Source: Bacteroidales bacterium
GTDB taxonomy: Bacteria > Bacteroidota > Bacteroidia > Bacteroidales > Bacteroidaceae
Reading direction: 5' to 3'
DNA length: 47,098 nt
Assembly: GCA_015654535.1 (NCBI GenBank)
Contig: JAATGU010000010.1
Coordinates: 1 to 47,098, forward strand
Shown here: positions 1 through 8,858 of the stretch, piece after piece
Layout of the letters: each line of letters begins with the position of its first letter
How positions within the stretch are numbered: position 1 is the first letter of the stretch
Made by a program: the position numbers and the translations under genes
Notes under the pieces: generated by a model
What the model saw: the letters and a program-made list of their open reading frames with translations, nothing else
Database searches by the model: none
Told to the model about the DNA's origin: nothing

Positions 1-298
1 AAGGAAAGAGGTGAAAAGTATTGGGAAGCAAATTAAAAACAAATTTCGGCTGATATTTTTTAAAAAGTTCTTTTAAAAAATTAACATCACGTATATCTCC
101 ACGAAGATCTGTTATTTTATTATTAATACCAGAAAGAACATAGTTATCTCTTTCAGTAAACGGATCTAAAGCAACTCCTATCACTTCCGCTCCAAGTTCA
201 TGAAGCCAAATAGCAAGCCAAGAACCCTTAAAGCCAGTATGTCCAGTAATCAGAACACGCTTATTTTTATAAAAGTTATCAAATATATCTATACCCAT
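1..298 (-). CDS. rfbG: CDP-glucose 4,6-dehydratase, N-terminal part (runs off left edge, possible frameshift)
   Basis: This is the start of a short-chain dehydrogenase-type sugar nucleotide dehydratase. Residues 14-22 read VLITGHTGF, the NAD-binding glycine motif of the RfbG family, followed by KGSWLAIWLHELGAEVIG. RfbG converts CDP-glucose to CDP-4-keto-6-deoxyglucose, the substrate of RfbH. The ATG lies one base after the rfbF stop codon, so the two are translated from one message. After Asn89 the frame reads LLPNTFHLFP, which does not look like the expected LAAQP-type motif. Shifting the frame by one base gives ASQYFSPLS, which does. A one-base deletion near positions 27-31 (real or an assembly error) is therefore likely. 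The rest of the gene is outside the window. Confidence 0.75.
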   Translation of the reverse strand, partial: MGIDIFDNFYKNKRVLITGHTGFKGSWLAIWLHELGAEVIGVALDPFTERDNYVLSGINNKITDLRGDIRDVNFLKELFKKYQPKFVFNLLPNTFHLFP

Positions 299-299
299 A

Positions 300-1073
300 T
301 TACCATACTTTCCAAGGAGCATGCCCTTTATTCCACATCTCATTTAATTCTGAGTTATCTCTTAATGTATCCATTGGCTTCCAAAAGCCAGTATGCATAT
401 ATGCATTCATCTTTCCCTCTAATGCTATTTTTTCCAATGGAGCACGTTCAAATATAGTGCTATCCCCTTCCGTAATATAATCAAAAACCTGAGGTTCGCA
501 AACAAAATATCCAGCATTGATCCAGTTTCCATCACCAATAGGTTTTTCCAAAAAAGAAATTACATTTCCACCTTTTGCAATTTCCAATGTTCCAAATTTA
601 CCACTGGGTTTATAAGCCGTTACTGTTAATATTTTCTTAGATTCTTGATGCAACTCTATCGTTTTCTGAATATTGATATCTGCAACGCCATCGCCATAAG
701 TCAACAAAAAAGGTTCATTATCTACATACTTCTGAATACGTTTTATGCGGCCTCCGGTCATTGTATTCATTCCTGTATCTAACATCGTTACTTTCCAAGC
801 CTCTGAATGATTATCAAGGATTTCAATAGTATTATTAGCCAAATTTACAGTGAGATCACAGTTATGTCTAAAGTAATTAGCAAAATACTCTTTAATAACA
901 TAACCTTTGTAACCACAGCAAATAATAAAATCATTGATGCCATAATAGCTATATGTCTTCATTATATGCCATAGAATAGGTTTATCTCCTATTTCAACCA
1001 TTGGTTTTGGAATTAAATTTGTATTCTCACTAAGACGTGTACCAAATCCTCCTGCTAAAATAACTGCTTTCAT
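300..1073 (-). CDS. rfbF: Glucose-1-phosphate cytidylyltransferase
   Basis: RfbF makes CDP-glucose from CTP and glucose-1-phosphate, the first step toward CDP-3,6-dideoxyhexoses (abequose, paratose, tyvelose, ascarylose) used in O-antigens and capsules. The 257-residue protein opens with MKAVILAGGFGTRL, the nucleotide-binding signature of sugar-phosphate nucleotidylyltransferases. It continues with IPKPMVEIGDKPILWHIMK, and TYGDGVADI carries the metal-binding aspartate. Length matches the family (about 257). It sits between rfbH (37 bp upstream) and rfbG (1 bp downstream), which supports the assignment over glucose-1-phosphate thymidylyltransferase. Confidence 0.95.
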   Translation of the reverse strand: MKAVILAGGFGTRLSENTNLIPKPMVEIGDKPILWHIMKTYSYYGINDFIICCGYKGYVIKEYFANYFRHNCDLTVNLANNTIEILDNHSEAWKVTMLDTGMNTMTGGRIKRIQKYVDNEPFLLTYGDGVADINIQKTIELHQESKKILTVTAYKPSGKFGTLEIAKGGNVISFLEKPIGDGNWINAGYFVCEPQVFDYITEGDSTIFERAPLEKIALEGKMNAYMHTGFWKPMDTLRDNSELNEMWNKGHAPWKVW

Positions 1074-1110
1074 AAATTATTTGATTTTTAAACAAAATAA
1101 TTGATTTTGC

Positions 1111-2412
1111 TCAATGCGTATTATTAAAAAAATGGTTGAATACAGACAAAATATAGTTCATGCGTTCCTCATCAATGCCCGGATAAACTCCGATAAAAAT
1201 AGTGTTGCGCATGATATAGTCAGTATTGGTCAACTCACCAGAAACGCGGTATTCCACATCTTTATAAGCTGGCTGCTTAGTAAGGTTACCGGCAAACAAC
1301 TGGCGGGTGAGTATTTTATGATCCTCCAGATATTCGGCAAGATCTTTACGGGTAAACTGATTATTTTCACGCACATTGAATGGAAAACCAAACCAGGAAG
1401 GGTCTGAATGAGGAGTAGCTTGTGGTAAAATCAAATACTCTTCGTATTGTTTTAACCCGTTATATAATTTCTTAAAATTTTCTTTCCGCATTTCTATAAA
1501 CAAAGGAAGTTTTTTGAGTTGAGCAACACCAATGGCTGCCTGCATATCTGTAACTTTAAGATTATACCCCACATGGCTATACACATATTTATGATCATAT
1601 CCTTGGGGTAAATCACCATGCTGACCTTTAAACCGATGACCACAGGTATTATCACAGCCTGGATCACAATAACAATCACGTCCCCAGTCACGCATGGATG
1701 TTGCAATTCTCTTTAATAAAGGATTGCTTGTAAGAACAGATCCACCCTCCCCCATTGTAATGTGGTGAGCAGGATAGAAACTGGTAGTAGCTAAGTCGCC
1801 AAAGGTTCCCACCATTTTACCATCATAAGTAGAACCCACCGCATCACAACAATCTTCAATCAGGAAAAGTCCGTATTTCTCGGCAATGGTTTTTACTGCG
1901 TTCAAATCAAAGGTATTGCCAAGCGTATGCGCTAACATGATTGCTTTTGTCTTATCAGAAAGAGCATTCTCTATTTCCGAGACTTTAACATTGAACGTAT
2001 CCAATTCCACATCCACAAAAACAGGCACCAATCCGTTTTGAACAATAGGATTCACCGTGGTAGGGAAACCTGCCGCAACAGTCAGCACTTCATCGCCTCT
2101 TTTTAATCTTTTACTTTTCAGTAAAGGTGAAGTCAGAGATGATAGTGCTACCAGATTAGCAGAAGAACCAGAGTTAACCAACAGACAACTTCTTTGTTGC
2201 ATAAAAGAAGCAAAGTTTGCTTCAAATTCTTTAGCATACCGACCTGTAGTCAGCCAAAAATCAAGAGAAGCGTCTACTAAAGAGACTAATTCTTCTTCAT
2301 CAAAAACACGTCCGGCAAAAGGAATCATCGTTTCCCCCGGCTCAAACTCTTTCTGAGCAAACTGCTCTTTATAATATCGCTTTACTAAATCTAATATTTC
2401 TTTTCTTTCCAT
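1111..2412 (-). CDS. rfbH: CDP-4-keto-6-deoxyglucose 3-dehydratase (PMP and 2Fe-2S enzyme)
   Basis: RfbH (E1) removes the C3 hydroxyl of CDP-4-keto-6-deoxyglucose using pyridoxamine phosphate and a [2Fe-2S] cluster. The 433-residue protein has the aminotransferase fold of the DegT family. In the active-site stretch [15 protein letters not shown] a histidine replaces the usual PLP-binding lysine, which is diagnostic for E1. A cysteine-rich loop [12 protein letters not shown] (residues about 246-258) is the cluster site. This is the first gene of the rfbHFG operon. A TAnnTTTG promoter lies about 130 bp upstream. A reductase partner (E3, RfbI) is not present in the window. Confidence 0.95.
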   Translation of the reverse strand: MERKEILDLVKRYYKEQFAQKEFEPGETMIPFAGRVFDEEELVSLVDASLDFWLTTGRYAKEFEANFASFMQQRSCLLVNSGSSANLVALSSLTSPLLKSKRLKRGDEVLTVAAGFPTTVNPIVQNGLVPVFVDVELDTFNVKVSEIENALSDKTKAIMLAHTLGNTFDLNAVKTIAEKYGLFLIEDCCDAVGSTYDGKMVGTFGDLATTSFYPAHHITMGEGGSVLTSNPLLKRIATSMRDWGRDCYCDPGCDNTCGHRFKGQHGDLPQGYDHKYVYSHVGYNLKVTDMQAAIGVAQLKKLPLFIEMRKENFKKLYNGLKQYEEYLILPQATPHSDPSWFGFPFNVRENNQFTRKDLAEYLEDHKILTRQLFAGNLTKQPAYKDVEYRVSGELTNTDYIMRNTIFIGVYPGIDEERMNYILSVFNHFFNNTH

Positions 2413-2541
2413 AACTTGTTACTATAATTCAGCTTTAGTTAGTAAATGTTTTCAAAATTACATCAAATAGCTTTAATAAATGACTTTAACAAGAATGCAA
2501 AAGATATAACCGGAAAACAAAGCTGTTTAAAAAATACATCG

Positions 2542-2570
2542 CAAAGGTACACACTTTTTTTATTACCAAA
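2542..2570 (-). promoter_or_regulatory. Bacteroidota-type promoter for rfbHFG
   Basis: On the minus strand TACCTTTG (2549-2542) matches the -7 element TAnnTTTG. A TTTG (2570-2567) lies 17 bp further upstream as a -33 candidate, slightly closer than the usual 19-21 bp. It predicts an rfbH leader of roughly 120 nt. Confidence 0.6.
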
Positions 2571-2672
2571 AAACTTTCCAATATAAATGTCTAATGGATA
2601 AGCAAGCAAGACGAGCAAAATGAAATGTGCAAGAAAAAAAAGATATTATTTTCGAGGCAAACTATTTTTAAG

Positions 2673-2680
2673 TACTTTTG
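2673..2680 (+). promoter_or_regulatory. -7 promoter element for the DUF5672 gene
   Basis: TACTTTTG fits the TAnnTTTG consensus and ends 26 bp before the ATG at 2707. No clear -33 TTTG is seen at the expected spacing. Confidence 0.5.
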
Positions 2681-2706
2681 TCACGTCTAAATGAAACAAA
2701 TAGTAA

Positions 2707-3507
2707 ATGAAGCAGAAAGTTAAGATCATCATTCCTATCTATCAGAAAAAATTATCGGAGAATGATTTTATTTCTTTTGATCAATGTTATAAAGTACATT
2801 GTCAATATCAAATTATTATCATAAAACCTGAAGGGCTTGATCTTTCATTCCTACACAATAAATACCCAGGAATAGGAGAAGAATCTTTTTCAGCAGATTA
2901 TTTTAATGGTATCGATGGTTATAATCAGTTAATGCTATCTCCTGATTTTTATCAACGTTTCCTTGATACAGAATATATACTGATTCATCAACTTGACGCC
3001 TTCGTTTTTAAGGACACCTTAGATGAATGGTGCAATAAAGGATATGATTACGTAGGCGCTCCTTGGATTCTTCGACCAGTCTATCAAAAATTCCCTATAA
3101 ATATATGTTGTATCATTAAAGGAATATATTGTGACTTATTCTCATTGCCAAATAGACAAAAAATATACTTTCAGGTTGGGAATGGCGGTCTGTCTTTACG
3201 TCGTACAAAGACCTTCTTTTTCATTGCTAAAAATGACCGTGTAAATATTGAATATTATCTTTCAATGAAAAACAAAGCTCATTGTTATAATGAAGATGTA
3301 TATTGGGCATTAGAAGCAAACAAGTTCTATCTTACGTTCTCTATTCCAGGATATCGAGAAGCTTTAAAATTTGCATTTGATAAATATCCCAAGCTATGCT
3401 ATAGAATGAATAACCAGACTTTACCATATGGCTGCCATTCATGGACCAAAAAGAAAATGTACAAATTTTGGGAACCAATATTAAAGTCTATAATTAATAA
3501 TAATTAA
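2707..3507 (+). CDS. DUF5672 family protein, putative glycosyltransferase
   Basis: This 266-residue protein shows the DUF5672 pattern: an N-terminal strand VKIIIPIYQ, then FNGIDGYNQLMLSPDFYQRF, then YILIHQLDAFVF, then YDYVGAPW (residues about 110-120) and NGGLSLRR. The QLDAFVF stretch resembles a metal/nucleotide-binding aspartate motif of GT-A folds. Such proteins occur in Bacteroidota capsule and LPS loci and are presumed sugar transferases. No donor or acceptor can be assigned. It has no signal peptide and stands alone on the plus strand, convergent with the DUF4422 gene 47 bp away, with its own promoter-like element. Confidence 0.75.
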   Translation: MKQKVKIIIPIYQKKLSENDFISFDQCYKVHCQYQIIIIKPEGLDLSFLHNKYPGIGEESFSADYFNGIDGYNQLMLSPDFYQRFLDTEYILIHQLDAFVFKDTLDEWCNKGYDYVGAPWILRPVYQKFPINICCIIKGIYCDLFSLPNRQKIYFQVGNGGLSLRRTKTFFFIAKNDRVNIEYYLSMKNKAHCYNEDVYWALEANKFYLTFSIPGYREALKFAFDKYPKLCYRMNNQTLPYGCHSWTKKKMYKFWEPILKSIINNN

Positions 3508-3554
3508 ACATCTTCACAGCATTAATTCTTATTTGGAGACAATAAATTAAAATC

Positions 3555-4385
3555 CTAAGATTTTATAAAAAGGAATTCTACTGAATTTCTTAATACGAGC
3601 CAATAATATCTAAATATATTTTTCTTTTTTCTATTATCAATTATCCCGATTATGGGATAATATTTCACTTTCAAGTCATTTTTATTCACATATATATTTA
3701 ATAATCGTTCACCCATATATCCCCATATACGAGCTTGTACAGCATTATATGCAGATATATCTATTCGTTTCTCTAATTCTTGCAATATTTTAAAAAGCCA
3801 AGTGCAATAATCATCAAATATATGTTTATTTGTAATAAACATATTGTAGTGAGAAAGCTTATTATTATCCATCACTTCGTTATAAGCAGCAATATATTCA
3901 GGAGTTAATTCTTCAATCACTGTTTTCAATATTTCCAAGTCACTACTTATATGCCTCTTACTATAATCATAAGATAAATTATAACGATATATTCGAGGTT
4001 TGGCTAATATTATATCATATTCCTTAAGAACATTCGGAATTTCAGAAGCTGAAAAATTTATCTTCTTGAATTCTTCTAAATTAACAGGTAAAAAATTTCT
4101 AATATTAAAACGGCTCACTTTAAAATTAAAATATCTTCTGTAGTGGCAGAGACCTATATATTCTATATCTTTGTCGATCAGATTTTTCCAAGCCCAATAC
4201 AGACCTGTTAACTCACAATAGCTACTATTTTTTGAGCTTATGTTATCACCTGTATCATCTCCTTGTATTCCAAGATCCAAATTACTTGTGGCTTTTCCCA
4301 CATGAATAGGCATATATGTGTCATCGCATAGAAAAGTACCCTTCCTATGTACACAAACCAATATCTTTAACTTATTCCCTGTCAT
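3555..4385 (-). CDS. DUF4422 family glycosyltransferase-like protein
   Basis: This 276-residue cytoplasmic protein matches the DUF4422 capsular-biosynthesis family. It has KILVCVHRKG at the N terminus, the conserved IQGDDTGDNIS, YCELTGLYWAWKN (about residues 58-70), then IGLCHYRRYF (about 77-86). Some DUF4422 proteins act as galactofuranosyl or other glycosyltransferases. The UDP-galactopyranose mutase gene directly upstream makes a galactofuranose transfer attractive but unproven. The C-terminal 25 residues are basic and aromatic, as in membrane-associated transferases. Confidence 0.85.
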   Translation of the reverse strand: MTGNKLKILVCVHRKGTFLCDDTYMPIHVGKATSNLDLGIQGDDTGDNISSKNSSYCELTGLYWAWKNLIDKDIEYIGLCHYRRYFNFKVSRFNIRNFLPVNLEEFKKINFSASEIPNVLKEYDIILAKPRIYRYNLSYDYSKRHISSDLEILKTVIEELTPEYIAAYNEVMDNNKLSHYNMFITNKHIFDDYCTWLFKILQELEKRIDISAYNAVQARIWGYMGERLLNIYVNKNDLKVKYYPIIGIIDNRKKKNIFRYYWLVLRNSVEFLFIKS

Positions 4386-4460
4386 AATTTAGTTGTTTTT
4401 AGTTTATTGAAATAGGTCTATAAGCATCTTAATAAATATAACGATGTTATCACATTTTTT

Positions 4461-5555
4461 CTACAAATTTAATTTTAAAACATTATATACAATTTGGTCC
4501 ATATTAAAATATTTATACTCTGCTAAACGTCCACCAAATATCACATTTTTTTCTTTTGCTGACATCTGTTTGTACTGTTGCATGAGTTGTTCATTTACTT
4601 TATCATTTACAGGATAGTACGGTTCTGAATCGTCCTTGGCTTCTAGAGAAAACTCTTTCGTTATCACAGTTTTAGCCTGCGTTCCAAATTCAAAATGTTT
4701 ATGCTCTATAATTCTAGTATAAGGAGTTTTTAAATCCGTATAATTAATAACCGCATTACCTTGATAATTGGGCATATCTAAAAGTTCATTTTCAAAACGA
4801 AGAGTTCTATATTCCAATCTCCCTAGCTTGTAATTATAAAATTCATCAAGTTTCCCAGTATAAACTATTTTATCTGCAAGTGATTCAAAATAATATCTGT
4901 CTGTGAAGAAATCAGCATTACATTTTAGTTCAATGCCATTCAGAAAATTTTCAAATAACCCATTGTAACCGCCAATTGGAATACCTTGGTATTTGTCATC
5001 AAAATAATTATTGTCAAAGATAAATCTCACTGGTAAGCGTTTTATTATAAAAGCAGGAAGCTCTGTGGCTTTTCTTCCCCACTGTTTTTCAGTATATCCT
5101 TTTATCAATATTTCATAAATATCACTTCCAACCAAAGAGATAGCTTGCTCTTCTAAATTTTTAGGATTCGTTATACCAGATTCTACTCGTTGCTTTTCAA
5201 TGATCGCTTTTGCTTCATCTGGAGTTTTTATTCCCCATAACTGATGGAAGGTGTTCATATTAAAAGGTAAGTTATATAGTTTACCTTTATAATTGGCTAT
5301 AGGTGAATTCGTGTACCGATTAAATTCTGTAAATAAATTCACAAAGTCCCAGACTTCTTTTTCTGATGTATGAAAAATATGCGCACCATATTTATGAACG
5401 TTTATACCTTCTACTTTTTCGCAATATAGGTTTCCTCCAAATTGAGAGCGTTTATCTATAATTAAAACTTTTTTGCCAGCTTGTTTTGCTTTATAAGCAA
5501 AAATGCTCCCGTACAAACCAGCACCAACTATTAAATAGTCATATTGCTTGCTCAT
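4461..5555 (-). CDS. glf: UDP-galactopyranose mutase
   Basis: Glf is a flavoenzyme that interconverts UDP-galactopyranose and UDP-galactofuranose, the donor for galactofuranose in surface glycans. The 364-residue protein begins YDYLIVGAGLYGSIFA (FAD dinucleotide-binding motif, residues 5-20). It has VLIIDKRSQFGGN, HKYGAHIFHT (about residues 55-64) and EKQWGRKATELP, all typical of bacterial Glf, and its length is normal. It lies between the DUF4422 gene (75 bp downstream) and the kinase-like gene (80 bp upstream) in the LPS cluster. Confidence 0.95.
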   Translation of the reverse strand: MSKQYDYLIVGAGLYGSIFAYKAKQAGKKVLIIDKRSQFGGNLYCEKVEGINVHKYGAHIFHTSEKEVWDFVNLFTEFNRYTNSPIANYKGKLYNLPFNMNTFHQLWGIKTPDEAKAIIEKQRVESGITNPKNLEEQAISLVGSDIYEILIKGYTEKQWGRKATELPAFIIKRLPVRFIFDNNYFDDKYQGIPIGGYNGLFENFLNGIELKCNADFFTDRYYFESLADKIVYTGKLDEFYNYKLGRLEYRTLRFENELLDMPNYQGNAVINYTDLKTPYTRIIEHKHFEFGTQAKTVITKEFSLEAKDDSEPYYPVNDKVNEQLMQQYKQMSAKEKNVIFGGRLAEYKYFNMDQIVYNVLKLNL

Positions 5556-5635
5556 TGATCAATGTCTTTTGTTTTTTTCAAACAGCAATGTTTATTCTCG
5601 GCAAAGTTAATAAAATATATTGAGGTTAGATCAGT

Positions 5636-6379
5636 CTAAATGTCTAAATCAAATTCTACCGGATGTTTGCCTTTCAATCTTTTCCAGAACTTATTACGCA
5701 TTTTCAGAACAAGCCGGATACACTCTTCTTTATCAAAGCCGCGTGCTTTGGCATATTCTTCAGCTAACAAGACAAAAAAATCTGTTTGTCCCCATAATCT
5801 GGCAAAATTAGCACAACCTTTTTTTATTCCTACCTTTCCAAAGTACATTCTATTAATATCCACTAAGCTAAAATGAAACTCTCCATTTATTTTTTCAAAA
5901 AGAATATTACCTGGAGAATAGTCCTTATGATAAATACCAGAATCATGAAGTTGGGCTGTGAATCTTGCGAAAGCTATCACTATTTCCTTGCATTCATCAA
6001 TATGAGCATTGCCAAACTCATAAAATGAGTGAGAATAAGGTGAGTGAACGCTTATAAAAAAAGAAAAATTTATTAGTCCCCACCTTTTGAGTTCAATATA
6101 TGCTATCGGTTCAGGAGTCTCAAATCCTTGGATTAATAGGCGCCTCGGATACTTAAAAGCTCGGACCCCTTTTGTCTTTCTAAAAAAAGTATAAATAATT
6201 CTATTCACTAAGATCGGTATTTTATACCGCTTTACATTAATTTCTATTTCATCAACTTTAAAAACTTTTATTTCATTCCGACCTTTGTAGATGGTATATC
6301 CTTCTTTTTCAAAATTTTGAGGAATCTCTTCCACAAAACTTCGTAACGATTCAAATGCAGGATTCAGAACTATCTTCAT
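5636..6379 (-). CDS. Kdo-kinase/InaA-like lipopolysaccharide kinase
   Basis: This 247-residue protein has a protein-kinase-like fold. FTAQLHDSGIYHKDYSPGN (about residues 155-173) is the catalytic loop, with Asp after His-Lys. FSLVDINRM (about 186-194) is the metal-binding Asp motif. This is the pattern of the Kdo/WaaP (PF06293) family, which phosphorylates Kdo or heptose of the LPS inner core in the cytoplasm. Genes of this type stand beside GT9 and DUF4254 genes in Bacteroidota LPS loci, as here. The precise sugar acceptor is not visible from sequence. Confidence 0.85.
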   Translation of the reverse strand: MKIVLNPAFESLRSFVEEIPQNFEKEGYTIYKGRNEIKVFKVDEIEINVKRYKIPILVNRIIYTFFRKTKGVRAFKYPRRLLIQGFETPEPIAYIELKRWGLINFSFFISVHSPYSHSFYEFGNAHIDECKEIVIAFARFTAQLHDSGIYHKDYSPGNILFEKINGEFHFSLVDINRMYFGKVGIKKGCANFARLWGQTDFFVLLAEEYAKARGFDKEECIRLVLKMRNKFWKRLKGKHPVEFDLDI

Positions 6380-6398
6380 ACAATTAAAAGATTATGCT

Positions 6399-7415
6399 TT
6401 ATATTTTTCTGATAATCATATCAGGAGTAATCATATTGAGGCAGGCATAATCTTTCCGATAACAAGATTTATTGCCGAATATAGAACATGGCCTACAAGA
6501 GAGATCAACTTGCACGGCATTCATCGGTGATTGTTTCCAGCCCATAAAGCCGCAATATGGATGAGTCGCTCCCCAAACAGAAACCACAGGTGTATTGACC
6601 AAAGAGGCTAAGTGCATATTAGCCGAGTCCATTGATACCATTGCATCCAGATGACTCATCAAGATCAATTCGGTATTCATATTCAATTTCCCAATCATAG
6701 AGATTGCAGAGGGGTACTTATTGACCCACGCGTTCAAAATAGTCTCTTCTTCCCGACCTCCACCGAAAAGGAATATTTTTACCCGAGAATTATTGGCAAA
6801 GTGGGCAATCACCTGCTCTTCTTTGTCCAAAGGGAAGACTTTTCCTTTATGCTTGGCAAAAGGAGCAATTCCAATCCACTTATCTTCTCCTTTTTCTCCT
6901 GTATGTTCTTGTATTTTAGTAATATCTCCTCGTCCTTCACCATAAATTGAAGTAAAATTCAATTGGATAGAAAATCCTAAAGCTTTGAAAACATCTGCAT
7001 ATCTTCGAAAAGATGATTTTTGATTCTCTACCACTTTATGGTATCTACGGGTTAATTTCTTCTTACCAAAACGCCCTTTATGGATGTAAGCTGTAGGAAT
7101 TCCCATGAATTTAAAACATAAACGGATTATTTTTGTACGAAGCACATCGTGCAAATCCGCCACGTAATCGAAATTCATCGCCTTTAATTCATAAAATAAT
7201 CTATGCAATCCCAAGAATCCGTAATGCTTTCCTAACAAATCGGCGCCCATAAAAGAAACATTCTCGGGCAATCCTATAAATAAAGGTTGAAGAGAAGCTC
7301 TACTCAATACCGTAATGTTATGTTCAGGATGTTGCGATGCAAGCGAATGAATCACCGGGATAGTCATTGCTACATCTCCTATCGCGGAAAAACGAATAAT
7401 CAATATTTTAGCCAT
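6399..7415 (-). CDS. Glycosyltransferase family 9 (heptosyltransferase-like)
   Basis: This 338-residue GT-B enzyme is of the ADP-heptose:LPS heptosyltransferase family. The N terminus ILIIRFSAIGDVAMTIPVI is the GT9 signature. The C-terminal half has SMDSANMHLASLVNTPVVSVWGATHP (shown here only as the family's nucleotide-sugar site, about residues 260-285). The terminal SCRPCSIFGNKSC carries a cysteine cluster common in Bacteroidota members. It probably builds the LPS core. It starts 2 bp after the DUF4254 stop codon, so the two are likely co-translated. Confidence 0.9.
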   Translation of the reverse strand: MAKILIIRFSAIGDVAMTIPVIHSLASQHPEHNITVLSRASLQPLFIGLPENVSFMGADLLGKHYGFLGLHRLFYELKAMNFDYVADLHDVLRTKIIRLCFKFMGIPTAYIHKGRFGKKKLTRRYHKVVENQKSSFRRYADVFKALGFSIQLNFTSIYGEGRGDITKIQEHTGEKGEDKWIGIAPFAKHKGKVFPLDKEEQVIAHFANNSRVKIFLFGGGREEETILNAWVNKYPSAISMIGKLNMNTELILMSHLDAMVSMDSANMHLASLVNTPVVSVWGATHPYCGFMGWKQSPMNAVQVDLSCRPCSIFGNKSCYRKDYACLNMITPDMIIRKI

Positions 7416-7417
7416 TC

Positions 7418-8023
7418 TTATTTCTTAGCATAGAGTACCGGATTCAGCGCCGGATCATTGTACATCTTCATCTGTTTGTACACCTTCATGTATCTTCTTC
7501 CAGATTTTATATCATCGAGAAGCTGATCTATTGCAGCAGATAAATCTTTTTTCTGTTCCAATAATATTTCCAGTTTGCTGAGACACTGAGCATGGTGAGC
7601 CAATGTGGTATCGGTACGTTCTACTTCTTGATTCATATGATAGATCTTCAGCGCAAGGATAGACAGACGATCTACAGCCCATGCCGGACTCTCTGTGTTT
7701 ATAACGGCTTCGGGCAAAGGCTTTACTTCTTTATATTGATCTAAAAAATAGCTATCAATCAACTCCACCAAATCTGTACGATCTTGATTAGACTTATCAA
7801 TGCGCCTTTTTAGTGCAAGAGCTTCAATCGGATCAATTTGCGGATCACGGATTATATCCTCAAAATGCCATTGAACAGCGTCAATCCAGTTTTTAAGATA
7901 TAAATAATACTCAATCGTTTTCAGCTCATAAGGATTGCTTATCGAGGCATCCACACTATCTGTTACATGGTAATTCTCTGTAGATTTAAAGAAAATCTCA
8001 TTGCAAAGGTTACTAAATGTCAT
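7418..8023 (-). CDS. DUF4254 protein of the LPS cluster
   Basis: This is a 201-residue, mainly alpha-helical protein without signal peptide or membrane segment. The pattern FCN-like NLCNEIF, then YHVTDSVD, then IEYYLYLKNWIDAVQWHFEDIIRDP-type helix (about residues 38-60) marks DUF4254. Its biochemical role is unknown; it regularly accompanies GT9 genes. An upstream ATG at 8050 would give 9 more residues. However, it overlaps a TAGTTTTG promoter element at 8055-8048, and homologues begin near MTFSNLCNEIF, so 8023 was chosen. Confidence 0.85.
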   Translation of the reverse strand: MTFSNLCNEIFFKSTENYHVTDSVDASISNPYELKTIEYYLYLKNWIDAVQWHFEDIIRDPQIDPIEALALKRRIDKSNQDRTDLVELIDSYFLDQYKEVKPLPEAVINTESPAWAVDRLSILALKIYHMNQEVERTDTTLAHHAQCLSKLEILLEQKKDLSAAIDQLLDDIKSGRRYMKVYKQMKMYNDPALNPVLYAKK

Positions 8024-8047
8024 AATCAGTCTTTTTAAAGTAGAGCG

Positions 8048-8055
8048 CAAAACTA
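8048..8055 (-). promoter_or_regulatory. -7 promoter element for the DUF4254/GT9/kinase/glf genes
   Basis: TAGTTTTG on the minus strand matches TAnnTTTG and lies 24 bp before the chosen ATG. It implies that the DUF4254 start at 8023, not 8050, is used. Confidence 0.5.
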
Positions 8056-8117
8056 TGCATTCTTTCTTTAAGAAACAATTATTTGCACATTTTATTAGCT
8101 AAATGAGCAACTTTTAG

Positions 8118-8125
8118 TACTTTTG
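8118..8125 (+). promoter_or_regulatory. -7 promoter element for the ABC ATPase-pdxB operon
   Basis: TACTTTTG matches TAnnTTTG and lies 34 bp before the ATG at 8160. It stands back to back with the minus-strand element at 8048-8055. Confidence 0.5.
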
Positions 8126-8159
8126 CCTCATAGTCATTTATCATAAATGTACACTCATA

Positions 8160-8858
8160 ATGTCTATTAAATTATCAAATATATCCAAATCATACGGAAA
8201 TCAGGAAGTTCTTCACAATATTAGTTTTGAAGTATGTCCAGGAGAGATTGCCGCTTTTCTGGGTCCCAACGGAGCCGGAAAATCCACCTGCATGAGAATC
8301 ATTACCGGATGGCTTACCGATTATGCCGGAACTGCAACCATTTGCGGGCATAGCATTAGTGAAGATCCCATTGCTGCTAAACGTTGCATTGGGTATTTAC
8401 CGGAAAACAATCCTCTTTACCCTGAAATGTATGTCCGGGAGTATCTAAGGTATGTAGGTCAACTTTATCAGGTACCTAATCTGAACGGTAAAGTAGATGA
8501 AATGATTGAACGAGTAAAACTGAGAGAGGTCTGCGGAAAAACCATCGGAACTCTCTCCAAAGGATTCCGTCAAAGAGTAGGATTAGCTCAGGCTTTAATT
8601 CATGATCCACAAGTATTGATTCTGGATGAACCTTCTTCGGGGCTCGATCCCAACCAACTCACAGAGATTCATTCGTTGATTAAAGAGTTGGGGAAAGAAA
8701 AAACAATTTTATTCTCCTCCCATTCACTTCAAGAAGTGTCCGACTTGTGCGAGCAGGCTGTTATTATTCACAAAGGAGTTATTGTTGCCAATACGCAGAT
8801 CAGTGAATTGACTAAAGAGGAATCATTAGAGAGTATTTTTAAAAAACTAACACAATGA
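8160..8858 (+). CDS. ABC transporter ATP-binding protein (GldA-like)
   Basis: This is the ATPase subunit of an ABC-2 type exporter. The 232-residue protein has a Walker A FLGPNGAGKST (residues about 34-44) and a signature LSKGFRQRVGLAQAL (about 136-150). The Walker B is VLILDEPSSGLDP and the H-loop is ILFSSHSLQEV. The Bacteroidota gliding-protein family GldA is the closest match. Many of those are about 300 residues, but 232 is a usual length for ATPase subunits, so truncation is not implied. No permease is encoded nearby. The stop overlaps the pdxB start by 4 bp (ATGA), so the two are translationally coupled although unrelated in function. Confidence 0.88.
   Translation: MSIKLSNISKSYGNQEVLHNISFEVCPGEIAAFLGPNGAGKSTCMRIITGWLTDYAGTATICGHSISEDPIAAKRCIGYLPENNPLYPEMYVREYLRYVGQLYQVPNLNGKVDEMIERVKLREVCGKTIGTLSKGFRQRVGLAQALIHDPQVLILDEPSSGLDPNQLTEIHSLIKELGKEKTILFSSHSLQEVSDLCEQAVIIHKGVIVANTQISELTKEESLESIFKKLTQ

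Larger units (their letters stand above)
2413..2706. other. Divergent intergenic region between rfbH and the DUF5672 gene
   Basis: This 294-bp AT-rich region lies between divergent genes and holds back-to-back promoter-like sequences (listed separately). A very short reading frame (ATG at 2691, MKQI then stop) precedes the DUF5672 start but has no support as a gene. No repeat or RNA gene was seen. Confidence 0.6.

Noticed and set aside
1114..1407. Plus-strand open frames inside rfbH, and similar ones in other genes
   Set aside because: They are opposite-strand shadows of well-supported genes, with no domain or start-site support.
2691..2705. Leader peptide (MKQI) before the DUF5672 gene
   Set aside because: Four codons with no attenuator-like hairpin and no runs of one amino acid; probably chance.
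8160..8858. Truncated GldA
   Set aside because: All ATPase motifs are present and the length is usual for ABC ATPases. The end is set by overlap with pdxB, so no break is evident.
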